DNA of 24,320 nucleotides from Zwartia sp. (GTDB lineage Bacteria; Pseudomonadota; Gammaproteobacteria; Burkholderiales; Burkholderiaceae_B), in the NCBI GenBank assembly GCA_030653405.1, contig JAURZO010000107.1, forward strand, positions 1 to 24,320. The letters run 5' to 3'. A program made the position numbers and the translations under genes. Positions within the stretch are counted from its first letter, which is position 1. Each line of letters starts with the position of its first letter. The notes beneath the pieces are model-generated. The model was not told the origin of the DNA, searched no databases, and was given only the letters and a program-made list of their open reading frames with translations. Below are positions 15,021-22,738 of this stretch, one piece after another.

Positions 15021-15656
15021 ATGGCTCAACACCTCAAGAACAATCCACTGACACCAACAGAACTCGAAGCTTTTGATGAGTTTTTATCTAACTTGCATGG
15101 TTCGATTAAAAGTTTCGAAGCACTCGATGGACTTTTTTGCGCCTTGATCAGCGCACCTGCTCTGGTGCCGTTCAGTCAATACATCGAAGTCATCATGGAT
15201 AAAAAGGACGCTTTTAAGAACGATAAACAGGCGGGCGAGATCATGGAGCTGATGATGCGTCACTGGAACACCATTGCGGACGAGCTACAAAGCACCGTCA
15301 AGACAGATAACATTTACGTACCCCCTCTCATCGTGGACGAGGACGGTGTGACCGCAGGTAATGAATGGGCAGAGGGCTTCTTGATAGGCGTGTCACTGAG
15401 CGACGATGGAAGCTGGTCGGACTTGATGGATGATGAAACGCTGAGCCAACTGCTCGTGCCGATGATGATGCTCGCCCATGAGCACCACCCTGATCCGGAG
15501 ATGCGCCCACCACCGATCAAGGCCGAAGCCCGCGAGGAACTTTTAGAGTCCATGTTTGTGGGCTTGGCTGACCTGTACGCATATTTTGAGCCACAACGTC
15601 GTGGCTTTGGCACAAGCCCGACACGCGCGTCTCAGTTGGATAAAAAATCCACCTGA
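15021..15656 (+). CDS. YecA/YgfB (UPF0149) family protein
   Basis: Helical cytoplasmic protein of the UPF0149 family, 211 residues. Signatures are LTPTELEAFDEFLSNL, ALDGLFCALISAP and NEWAEGFLIGVSL, the last typical of the family. The start is the ATG at 15021, with AAGGGGAG seven bases upstream; a TTG at 14979 has no support. The C-terminus lacks the cysteine-rich SEC-C zinc motif found in some YecA proteins. The family's biochemical role is not settled. It converges on the CNNM/CBS gene with one base between the stop codons. Confidence 0.85.
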   Translation: MAQHLKNNPLTPTELEAFDEFLSNLHGSIKSFEALDGLFCALISAPALVPFSQYIEVIMDKKDAFKNDKQAGEIMELMMRHWNTIADELQSTVKTDNIYVPPLIVDEDGVTAGNEWAEGFLIGVSLSDDGSWSDLMDDETLSQLLVPMMMLAHEHHPDPEMRPPPIKAEAREELLESMFVGLADLYAYFEPQRRGFGTSPTRASQLDKKST

Positions 15657-15657
15657 C

Positions 15658-16977
15658 CTACCCGTCTTGATCCGCTGGAGCAGGCGTTTCTGACTGCTCC
15701 ACAATTTTCGTGGCCAGGACTTTATCAATTGTTTTTCTGTCCATGTCCATGATCTCAAACTGCCAATCTTCCCAGCGAACCTTATCGCCTTCGATGGGGA
15801 GCTTGCCACTGAGAAGCATGAACATGCCGCTCAGTGTGTGGTAGCGCCCTCTTTCTTCCTCGGGAACGACAGACAGTTCAAGACAATCTTTCAGTTCAGG
15901 CACAGGAATATGGCCGTCGAGCAGCCATGTTCCATCGTCGCGCCGCACGGCCCAGGATTTTGCTGGATCACGCGGCGTGAACTCCCCTGTAATGGCTTCA
16001 ATCAAATCCTGCAGCGTGACGAGACCTAATACCTCACCATATTCGTCGACGACAAAGGCCATTTGACGACCAGAAGATCTGAAGTTCGCCAGCAACTCCA
16101 TGCCATTGAGGGTCTCAGGGACATATAAAGCCTCCTCGATCCCATCGACCATTTCATACTTCTCGCCCTTGGCGATTTTGGAAAGCAGTTTTCTTGAGTT
16201 AACAATGCCAAGCACTTGATTAAGCTCACCGTTCACAAGCGGAAATCTCGCGTGATCCGTCAGCTCGATTATCTCGAGATTTTTTTCAAGTGAATACTGA
16301 ATATCCAAGTAGATAATATCCGCGCGCGGAACCATCAGTGAAGCGATCTGACGATCATCAAGCCTGAACACATTTTTAACCATGGTGTGCTCATGCGTCT
16401 CAATCAACCCAGCTTCCGTGCCCTCTTCAAGCACCGCCTGAATTTCCTCTTGTGTCACTTCGTTTTGATTTCTCTCTTTGACACCCAGGATGCGGAGAAC
16501 GAACTTAGTGGAACCCGACAACAGCTTGACGAAGGGTCGCGTGGCCATCGCAAGAATGGCAATCGGCCTTGCGATCAGCCGGGCAATCACTTCTGGATTG
16601 GATTGACCCAAGCGTTTGGGAACAAGTTCACCAATCACAATCGAAAAATACGTAATGACAAGCACCACAATGCCCGTACCCAAGTAGCTGGAGTAGGCAA
16701 CATCGACGCCTAGCGTCTGAAACCACAGCGCTAAAGGTTTGGCGAGAGCGGCTTCACCCACAATACCGCTCATCACGCCGATCGATGTGATGCCGACCTG
16801 AACCGTGGAGAGAAACTGATTAGGATCAGCGGCGAGTTTAAGCGCGGCTTTTGCTGCAGCATCGCCTGTCTCCGCAGCCTTTTGAAGTTTTGCTCGCTTT
16901 GACGTGATGAGTGCGATTTCAGACATCGCAAACAAACCGTTTAAAAGAATGAGCGCAACAAGAATCAATATGTCCAT
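15658..16977 (-). CDS. CNNM-CBS membrane protein (CorC/HlyC family, divalent-cation efflux type)
   Basis: Integral inner-membrane protein of about 439 residues. The N-terminal CNNM/DUF21 domain has four hydrophobic stretches, beginning MDILILVALILLNGLFAMSE and including TGIVVLVITYFSIVIGELVPKRL. Two CBS domains follow (around MVPRADIIYLD and MAFVVDEYGEVLGLVTLQDL), then a CorC_HlyC domain (WLLDGHIPVPELKD to FEIMDMD). Homologues export magnesium or cobalt, or act in membrane-damage tolerance; the 'hemolysin' name is historical. I prefer the ATG at 16977, where the first membrane helix begins. A GTG at 17001 would add eight residues. Neither start has a clear ribosome site, and a perfect palindrome covers the gap between them, so translation may be controlled by structure. 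Confidence 0.9.
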   Translation of the reverse strand: MDILILVALILLNGLFAMSEIALITSKRAKLQKAAETGDAAAKAALKLAADPNQFLSTVQVGITSIGVMSGIVGEAALAKPLALWFQTLGVDVAYSSYLGTGIVVLVITYFSIVIGELVPKRLGQSNPEVIARLIARPIAILAMATRPFVKLLSGSTKFVLRILGVKERNQNEVTQEEIQAVLEEGTEAGLIETHEHTMVKNVFRLDDRQIASLMVPRADIIYLDIQYSLEKNLEIIELTDHARFPLVNGELNQVLGIVNSRKLLSKIAKGEKYEMVDGIEEALYVPETLNGMELLANFRSSGRQMAFVVDEYGEVLGLVTLQDLIEAITGEFTPRDPAKSWAVRRDDGTWLLDGHIPVPELKDCLELSVVPEEERGRYHTLSGMFMLLSGKLPIEGDKVRWEDWQFEIMDMDRKTIDKVLATKIVEQSETPAPADQDG

Positions 16978-16983
16978 AAGGAG

Positions 16984-17000
16984 GCACTCGACGAGTGCCA
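16984..17000 (-). promoter_or_regulatory. Palindrome at the CNNM-CBS translation start
   Basis: GGCACTCG and CGAGTGCC are perfect inverted 8-base arms around a single central base, between the GTG at 17001 and the ATG at 16977. As RNA it could form a GC-rich hairpin masking initiation; as DNA it could be a dimer operator. It may affect expression of the cation-efflux gene, but no regulator is identified. Confidence 0.5.
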
Positions 17001-17131
17001 CGGTAATTAAAGATCTTCTATTCTAATTTAAATCGTCACTTTCTTTAAATTTCAATGCTTTAGGGTGAGGCATTCAAGATAACTTATGATTCATTCATGA
17101 ACCAAATGCAGCGCACAAGCCTCGAAGTGCT

Positions 17132-17728
17132 CTACTTCTTAGGCACTGTCACACCCGAACCCGCCAAAAACGGATAACGCGCAAAAATCGCTGTCATCAT
17201 GTTCTGGACCATGACATCGGAGGGCGTTTGCTGCACGTTACCCAAAACAGAGGTTCCGATACCTTCCCACACCATTTGCTTGCGTTTGGGGTCGATCAGG
17301 TCAACCTTCAGTGTGCCCTCGTTGTACTGAATGACGTCCGGTCCAAAAGCATAGCCCGGCCAGCCGCCATAAAACCCAGAACCGTAGCCAAAACCATACC
17401 CCCACATCATCATGGGGGGTGGTGGCGCCACGTATTCCGTTCGACTCTGCACATGAGACTGAAAATTAATCAGCAAATCAGGATTGATCGCACTATAGGT
17501 GTAACCCTTGGACTCCATCTGCAAGGCCGCCGCACGCTTGAGTCGCTCCGTCAACAGTGTGGTGTACCCCGCGCGATCCGTGCCGAGCGGCTCCATGAAG
17601 GCAAACGTTCGATACGAAGCGAAATCGGCGCGAGGATCGTAATCACTCCGCACGATTGGCGCATTGCTGCAGGCCGCCAACACACCGACCATCACTACTG
17701 CGCATAAGATTCTGAGAAGAGATTTCAT
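17132..17728 (-). CDS. DUF4136-family lipoprotein
   Basis: Predicted outer-membrane lipoprotein of 198 residues. The start is the ATG at 17728, which opens a lipoprotein signal peptide (MKSLLRILCAVVMVGVLAAC) with lipobox LAAC and Cys20 as lipidation site. DUF4136 features follow: DYDPRADFASYRTFAF near the N-terminus, PDLLINF, a low-complexity glycine/tyrosine stretch (GYGFGYGSGFYGG) and GTLKVDLIDPKRKQMVWEG. Function of the family is unknown. An 83-bp piece of this gene (17297-17379) is found again at 20851-20933. It faces away from the sulfatase gene across a short shared spacer. Confidence 0.87.
   Translation of the reverse strand: MKSLLRILCAVVMVGVLAACSNAPIVRSDYDPRADFASYRTFAFMEPLGTDRAGYTTLLTERLKRAAALQMESKGYTYSAINPDLLINFQSHVQSRTEYVAPPPPMMMWGYGFGYGSGFYGGWPGYAFGPDVIQYNEGTLKVDLIDPKRKQMVWEGIGTSVLGNVQQTPSDVMVQNMMTAIFARYPFLAGSGVTVPKK
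17297..17379 (-). repeat. Source copy of an 83-bp duplicated segment
   Basis: This part of the DUF4136 gene encodes GFYGGWPGYAFG through GTLKVDL. It matches 20851-20933 in the same orientation with six differences over 83 bases counted by eye. Confidence 0.85.
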
Positions 17729-17832
17729 CGTCCTAGTGTAGCCGAGGTGCATCACCTAAGCGTTCAAAATACAAAGGCAACCAGTACCCTTGAGCCGTGT
17801 CGGACATGCTAATCTGCAAGAAAGGATTATCA

Positions 17833-19635
17833 ATGTCATCTCTCACAGATACAAAACCCTCTAATCCTTCGCGCAGGTCTGTGCTTGCCTCAGGTGCTGC
17901 AGCTCTCGGAGCAACCCTTATCCCGGCTGTTTTGACACATGCAGATGCATCGGCGCCTCTTCCTAAGAGCCCTCTTGTTGCGCCGGATATTCCGCCTGCT
18001 GGTTACAACATTTTGTTTGTCCTCGTCGATCAGGAACATTTTTTTACTAGCTGGCCATTTCCTGTTCCCGCGCGCGAAGCCATCAAAAAGCAAGCTGTTA
18101 CGTTTTTGAATCATCAGGCTGCTGCCTGTGTGTGTTCTGCTGCAAGATCCGTCATCTACACTGGCCAGCACATTCAAGAGACCGGGGTTGCGGATAACTT
18201 GAACTACATATGGCAGCGCGACATGTCGACCGATATAAAAACAATTGGTCATCGCCTGACTGAACTTGGCTACCACGCCTCTTACCAAGGCAAATGGCAC
18301 TTGTCTGCCAATATGGATTTAACAAGCAAAGCGATTGATGCCCCACTTAAGACATATCAGCAAACCATTGAATCCTATGGTTTTCAAGACTATTTTGGCG
18401 TGGGCGATCTAATCGATGGCACACTGGGCGGCTATCAGTTTGATGACCTGACACTCTCATCATCCATCACCTGGCTTCGGACTGAAGCAGAGACACTCAG
18501 AGCCAAAGCTCAGCCCTGGTATCTCGCGGTTAACTTTGTTAACCCTCACGATGTGATGTATTTCAATTCGGACTTGCCGACAGAAAATATCCAGAGTAAG
18601 TCACACTCTATGGATATTGCCCGTGCGCCACTTGATGCCTTATATCAGGCCACTTGGGACAAGGAACCACTGCCCGCGAGCCGACATCAATCCTTTGATG
18701 CGCCAGGCAGACCCAAGGGTCAGAAGCTTTATCAAGCAACCATGGATGATATGGTCGGAAAGTGGCCAGACGAAGATCGTCGATGGGCTGCATTAAGAAA
18801 CTACTATTACAACGCCATTCGGGACTGTGACCGCAAGATTGAGGCGTTGTTAGCAGCGCTAAAAAACAACGGTATGGATAAAAATACCATTGTCATCTTT
18901 ACAGCAGATCACGGAGAACTAGGCGGCAATCATCAGATGCGGGGCAAAGGAACCTCAACGTATCGCCAACAAAATCACCTGCCATTAATGATTGTGCATC
19001 CAGCATACCCAGGCGGCAAAGAATGTGTGGCGATTACATCTCAACTCGATTTGACGCCAACAATCATTGGTTTGACGGGAATGGACCCGTCCTCACGCAA
19101 AAAGGCTGTGGATGGCTTAAAGGGTCAGGATTTTTCTTCGTTATTAAAAAATCCGGAACAGGCCAAAATAGACACAGTGAGAACTTCTGCACTGTTTAAT
19201 TTTGACATGCTGTCCTATCAAGATCCCAAGTGGTCTGCGATGACGATAGACACCAAAAAATATCAAACTAAAACAGCAGCCCAACAAGCTGCGATGCTGG
19301 AAAAGTATCCCCCCGACTTTAATAACCGCACATCCATCCGAAGCATCTGGGATGGTCAATACCGCTTCTCTCGTTATTTTTCACCAATTCAGTTCAATAC
19401 GCCTAAGACATTAGAAGAATTATTTTCAAAAAATGATGTTGAGGTGTATGACCTTTTAAACGATCCGGATGAAGTGAACAATCTGGTGCTGGATCAGAAA
19501 AAAAATGGCGCATTGATTCTTGCATTAAACGAGAAAGCCAATCAGCGCATCGCTGAAGAAGTCGGTGTGGATGATGGGAGTTTTTTACCAATACGCAATG
19601 GGAAGTGGGCGTTTCCACCGTCCAGTGATCGCTAG
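17833..19635 (+). CDS. Sulfatase with predicted Tat signal
   Basis: Type I sulfatase of 600 residues. The start is the ATG at 17833 with AAGGA upstream; an in-frame ATG-less extension to 17797 is unlikely. A twin-arginine signal (SRRSVLASGAAALGATLIP, Arg14-Arg15) leads to a cleavage near THADA, so it should be exported folded. The sulfatase core CSAARSVIYTG holds Cys101, which would be converted to formylglycine. Metal and substrate residues fit Asp66-Gln67 in VLVDQEH, the GKWHL segment at 153-157, NPHD at 238-240 and FTADHGELGG with Asp359-His360. Substrate unknown: the family includes aryl-, choline- and polysaccharide sulfatases. No maturase gene is in the window. It is followed after 73 bases by a two-cupin gene, probably functionally linked. 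Confidence 0.92.
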   Translation: MSSLTDTKPSNPSRRSVLASGAAALGATLIPAVLTHADASAPLPKSPLVAPDIPPAGYNILFVLVDQEHFFTSWPFPVPAREAIKKQAVTFLNHQAAACVCSAARSVIYTGQHIQETGVADNLNYIWQRDMSTDIKTIGHRLTELGYHASYQGKWHLSANMDLTSKAIDAPLKTYQQTIESYGFQDYFGVGDLIDGTLGGYQFDDLTLSSSITWLRTEAETLRAKAQPWYLAVNFVNPHDVMYFNSDLPTENIQSKSHSMDIARAPLDALYQATWDKEPLPASRHQSFDAPGRPKGQKLYQATMDDMVGKWPDEDRRWAALRNYYYNAIRDCDRKIEALLAALKNNGMDKNTIVIFTADHGELGGNHQMRGKGTSTYRQQNHLPLMIVHPAYPGGKECVAITSQLDLTPTIIGLTGMDPSSRKKAVDGLKGQDFSSLLKNPEQAKIDTVRTSALFNFDMLSYQDPKWSAMTIDTKKYQTKTAAQQAAMLEKYPPDFNNRTSIRSIWDGQYRFSRYFSPIQFNTPKTLEELFSKNDVEVYDLLNDPDEVNNLVLDQKKNGALILALNEKANQRIAEEVGVDDGSFLPIRNGKWAFPPSSDR

Positions 19636-19708
19636 TATTTAAAGCGTTAACAACACTAATTAAACAATCACACTGAGCGCACAAAAGCTTCGCTCTCTAA
19701 GGAAAGAT

Positions 19709-20728
19709 ATGCCGATCTCTGACTCACTGCGCGCACGCTATCGAAACGCAAAAAAAATTCGGTCTGAAGGCGCAATTGGAAATCTGTTCGAGGGTGTTTC
19801 CATTACTGCCCATGGTCTTAATACTAGATTGCTTGCGTGGCCCGGCAATGGTTACCAGACGGAAGCCGTGCATGTGACCACGGTCAAACCAGGCGAGCAA
19901 AGCGATCGCTATACGTATGACTTGGCAGAAGAAGCAATCCTGTGCCGCTTTGGTAGCGTTGAAATATGGTTGCGCGAACAGTGGGTAGTACTTAAATCAG
20001 GTGACATAGCCTACATCCCTGAAGGCGTCCAAAGACAAATTCGTAACCCTGCCACTAGCCGAGAAAATGCGATTCTTGTCAATCAAATTTGTCCGCCTCA
20101 GTTTGATCTGTATGCTGATCACGGCTTTTACAACAACGAATTAGGTGTCATGAACTTTGATTCGATTGAGAAAGCAACGATTAATGCTGCGCCCGTCAAT
20201 GCGCCGTCTCCAATTGAAATGAAATTTAATGATGACCAGCCCGCTGTCCGGGCAAAAAATATTGCACCTGCCGAGGTAAAAGCCAAAGGTGCTTTATTTA
20301 ATGTTCTCGACGGAGCTGCGTTCACAGGCATTGGTTTACCAATGCGTTTAGTTTTATGGCCCGGAGCAGGCACAAGACTCGTTGGATTTAATTACGCTTA
20401 TTGCGGAGTCGGCGTTCAGGACACGATTCATCAACACCCCGTATCAGACGAGTTTCTTGTAATGTGGAGTGGCTCAGGCCAGTTTTACATAGGAGGAACA
20501 GGCTGGGTGGATGTTCAGGAAAACGATGTCGTCTTGGCGCCCTGCGGCGTGATTCATGGCCATCGCAGCACACCAGGCCGTGGCCCGTCCATGATGGGGG
20601 GCTTCGCCTCGCCTCCGCAGCTAGACTTGATGATACCAACATCGTATTACAAAGACGGAGTGTATGCGCATCCGCTCAGCACGGAAATGACATCAGCAGA
20701 AATGCATGCCGCTGATTTAACTGAGTAA
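19709..20728 (+). CDS. Two-cupin-domain protein
   Basis: Protein of 339 residues made of two related halves. LFEGVSITAHGLNTRLLAWPGNG (split here for reading) at about residues 26-48 lines up with LFNVLDGAAFTGIGLPMRL at 196-214, showing an internal duplication. The second cupin has likely metal ligands His241, His243 and Glu248 in TIHQHPVSDEF and His283 in VIHGHR. The first half has no His-x-His (GEQSDRYTYDLAEEAIL), so it is probably structural. AAGGAAA precedes the ATG. It may share a transcript with the sulfatase upstream. Enzymes of this build cleave or isomerise oxygenated substrates; a step on the desulfated product is a guess. No signal peptide. Confidence 0.82.
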   Translation: MPISDSLRARYRNAKKIRSEGAIGNLFEGVSITAHGLNTRLLAWPGNGYQTEAVHVTTVKPGEQSDRYTYDLAEEAILCRFGSVEIWLREQWVVLKSGDIAYIPEGVQRQIRNPATSRENAILVNQICPPQFDLYADHGFYNNELGVMNFDSIEKATINAAPVNAPSPIEMKFNDDQPAVRAKNIAPAEVKAKGALFNVLDGAAFTGIGLPMRLVLWPGAGTRLVGFNYAYCGVGVQDTIHQHPVSDEFLVMWSGSGQFYIGGTGWVDVQENDVVLAPCGVIHGHRSTPGRGPSMMGGFASPPQLDLMIPTSYYKDGVYAHPLSTEMTSAEMHAADLTE

Positions 20729-20763
20729 GCAGATTTTTTCTATAACGGGGTGCAGCTGATGAC

Positions 20764-21072
20764 TCAATTCATACCAAACTCAATCCTTACCAAACCATGT
20801 GACATGGCAATTTTCTGCACTTCATTGGTGATTTCAGGAGAAGGCTCACTCAGATCTACCTTGAGTGTGCCCTCGTTGTACTGAGTGATGTCCGGTCCAA
20901 AAGCATAGCCCGGGCAGCCGCCATAAAACCCAGCAGCGGCCTTATCCTTAGCATCGACGACTAATGCATACGCTGCGATCTCAGCTGATACCCATGCAGC
21001 TGGTACGTCTTTACAAATCCTAGCGCCAAGTAAACTTGACGCATGGTAAGGCCTTTGGCCGCCTTGACTTCC
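20764..21072 (-). pseudogene. Chimeric open frame of gene fragments
   Basis: The 387-bp gap between the cupin gene and the exonuclease gene contains a minus-strand frame open for 102 codons, with no usable start codon until its last few residues. Three sources are joined. Codons from about 21060 to 20931 end in AYALVVDAKDKAAAGFY, a pattern typical of the C-terminal part of GNAT acetyltransferases, especially those paired with antitoxins. Codons 20933-20851 are a near-copy of the DUF4136 lipoprotein segment (YGGCPGYAFGPDITQYNEG). The tail (SEPSPEITNEVQKIAMSHGL onward) is not recognised. The GNAT and DUF4136 pieces both contain 'GFY', so the joint could have formed through that short shared sequence. 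Not expected to make a functional protein. Confidence 0.7.
20851..20933 (-). repeat. Displaced copy of the 83-bp DUF4136 segment
   Basis: Matches 17297-17379 at 77 of 83 positions by eye, same strand, 3.5 kb away. Flanking sequences on both sides are unrelated to the DUF4136 gene, so only this internal piece was copied. Confidence 0.85.
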
Positions 21073-21115
21073 TCATTTAGAAAACGAATCTCTGCGCAGA
21101 CCCCACAACCGAGAA

Positions 21116-22534
21116 ATGAACAACCAATCCGGAGATTATCCCCCACTCGCCTTTGTCGACATAGAAACAACCGGCTCACACTTTGACCGCGATCGCATCA
21201 CAGAAATAGGCATTAAAACGCTCGCCAATCATGAGGTCAGCGTCTGGGAAAGTTTGCTCGATCCACAAACCTTCATCCCGCCAAAAATCCAAAAACTCAC
21301 AGGCATTTCTCAACAAATGGTGTCGGGACAATCTTGTTTCGAGGATTTGGCGTCGCAAATTAAAAAGGAACTTGAGGGCAAAATTTTTGTTGCACACAAT
21401 GCACGCTTTGACTACGGCTTTCTCAAGGCCTCCTTCAAAAGAATCGGGATTGATCTAAAACCCAAAGTACTTTGCACTGTGAAGCTCTCAAGACTACTGT
21501 TTCCCGATCAGCCGCGTCACAACCTTGACACCATCATCGATGCTCACGGCCTTGTTGTCAGTGCCAGACACAGAGCCCTTGGCGACGCTGATCTGCTTTT
21601 GCAGTTTTGGCGCGTCTGTGAAAAATTGGTCGGTAAAGAAAAGTTGCTGCAAGCGCTCAATCAGCTAGTAGGGAGCGCAAGCCTGCCACCCAATATCCAG
21701 CAGGAACAAATCAACGCGATTCCTGACACCCCTGGTTGCTATTTTTTCTATGGGGAAAACAAGGCGCTGTTGTACGTAGGCAAAAGCATTTCTATGCGCA
21801 CCAGAGTGATGGGACACTTTCAGAGTGCGTTGGCGAGTCGCAAGGAAATGAAGCTTTCCCAACAGGTCCATGCAATCGACTGAATCGAAACTAGCGGAGA
21901 ACTCAGCGCGTTGCTATTGGAATCCAAGCTCATCAAAGAACAAATGCCGATGGCGAACATCAAGCTTCGACGTTCGGACGGTGTTTGCGCATGGCTTGTG
22001 CAAAAGGATGCAACTGGCATTGAGAAACCCACTTTGATGCGTTATGCAAAAATATTACCCGAGCATCAGGACAGCATTTACGGGTTGTTTAATACAAGAA
22101 CTGAGGCGCAAGGATATTTGGCCGCCGTTGCCAAGAAATATCGTCTGTGCAACGCGTTGGTAGGTTTAGAAAAAGTAGAGCCTGGAAAATCCTGCTTTGG
22201 ATATCAGGTCAAAAAATGCGAGGGCGCCTGTATCGGTCTTGTTCCCCTGGAGACGCACAACCTTCAACTTTTATCTGCGCTTAGCCTTTACAAAGTGCAA
22301 CGCTGGCCTTATCCGGGTGCCATCGCCATTAGAGACGGTGAAAGCATGATCGTCGTTGACCAATGGTGCTACCTAGGATCAGCTGTCGACCACGAAGAAC
22401 TCTTCGAACTGGTCAACTCTGGCAGCAGGAATTTTGATCTTGATATTTTTAAGATCATTAAAAAGGCCTTGCGCGGCTCACATAAGGATCAGGTGGTGCA
22501 GTTAAGCGCGAAAACGTTGAGAATGACCGACTGA
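21116..22534 (+). pseudogene. Exonuclease (DEDDh) plus GIY-YIG protein interrupted by an in-frame TGA
   Basis: One reading frame of 472 codons is cut by a TGA at 21881-21883. The upstream 255 residues carry a DnaQ-like 3'-5' exonuclease with catalytic residues Asp15 and Glu17 (FVDIETTG), Asp99 (NARFDYGF), His152 and Asp157 (HRALGDAD). A UvrC-like GIY-YIG domain begins at about 203 (TPGCYFF, LLYVGKS). Translation continues in the same frame after the TGA as IETSGELSALLLESKLIKEQ, which in relatives follows a tryptophan (IDW-IE); TGG to TGA explains the stop. The downstream 217 codons keep clear family sequence with no further stops. Known relatives are annotated as polymerase III epsilon-like or Cho/UvrC-like repair nucleases. 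The truncated form would keep the exonuclease but lose the end of the GIY-YIG domain. A sequencing error is also possible. Confidence 0.85.
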
Positions 22535-22547
22535 GGGTCTTGGCCTA

Positions 22548-22640
22548 ATGTGGTTGGCAAATCGTCGTGTTGATGCCTTCGCCGATAAAGATCGCTTCGG
22601 GTCACTGAGCGAGCAACTGACAGGAATGCAGCAGAAATGA
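22548..22640 (+). other. 30-codon open frame in the spacer, uncertain
   Basis: A short frame from the ATG at 22548 reads RRVDAFADKDRFGSLSEQLT in its middle and ends TGA at 22638. Composition looks protein-like but there is no ribosome site and no family was recognised; it may be another gene fragment in this decaying stretch. The rest of the 22535-22738 spacer shows only the upstream region of the RTX-like gene. Confidence 0.2.
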
Positions 22641-22738
22641 GTAAGGCCGCGGCTAGTGGGCATGCTATAAGGTTTTGATAATAAACCGCTCAATTGCGAG
22701 TCATTTCCGGGTAATTATCACTACATGGGAAGCACGAA

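Noticed and set aside
17228..17707. Open frame of 159 codons opposite the DUF4136 lipoprotein
   Set aside because: The lipobox and DUF4136 features are on the other strand; this frame has no recognisable features.
20963..20970. AATGCATA and similar near-matches (also near 1871, 5306 and 20702) as further operator sites
   Set aside because: They are incomplete palindromes and lie inside coding or decayed DNA without the TATA-n context of the four intergenic sites.
20961..21179. Minus-strand frame of 72 codons overlapping the exonuclease start
   Set aside because: It overlaps the better-supported GNAT-like frame and the start of the exonuclease gene, and nothing in it was recognised.
21881..21883. 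TGA as a selenocysteine codon
   Set aside because: The position is a tryptophan in relatives, not a redox cysteine, and no selenocysteine insertion hairpin was recognised just downstream.
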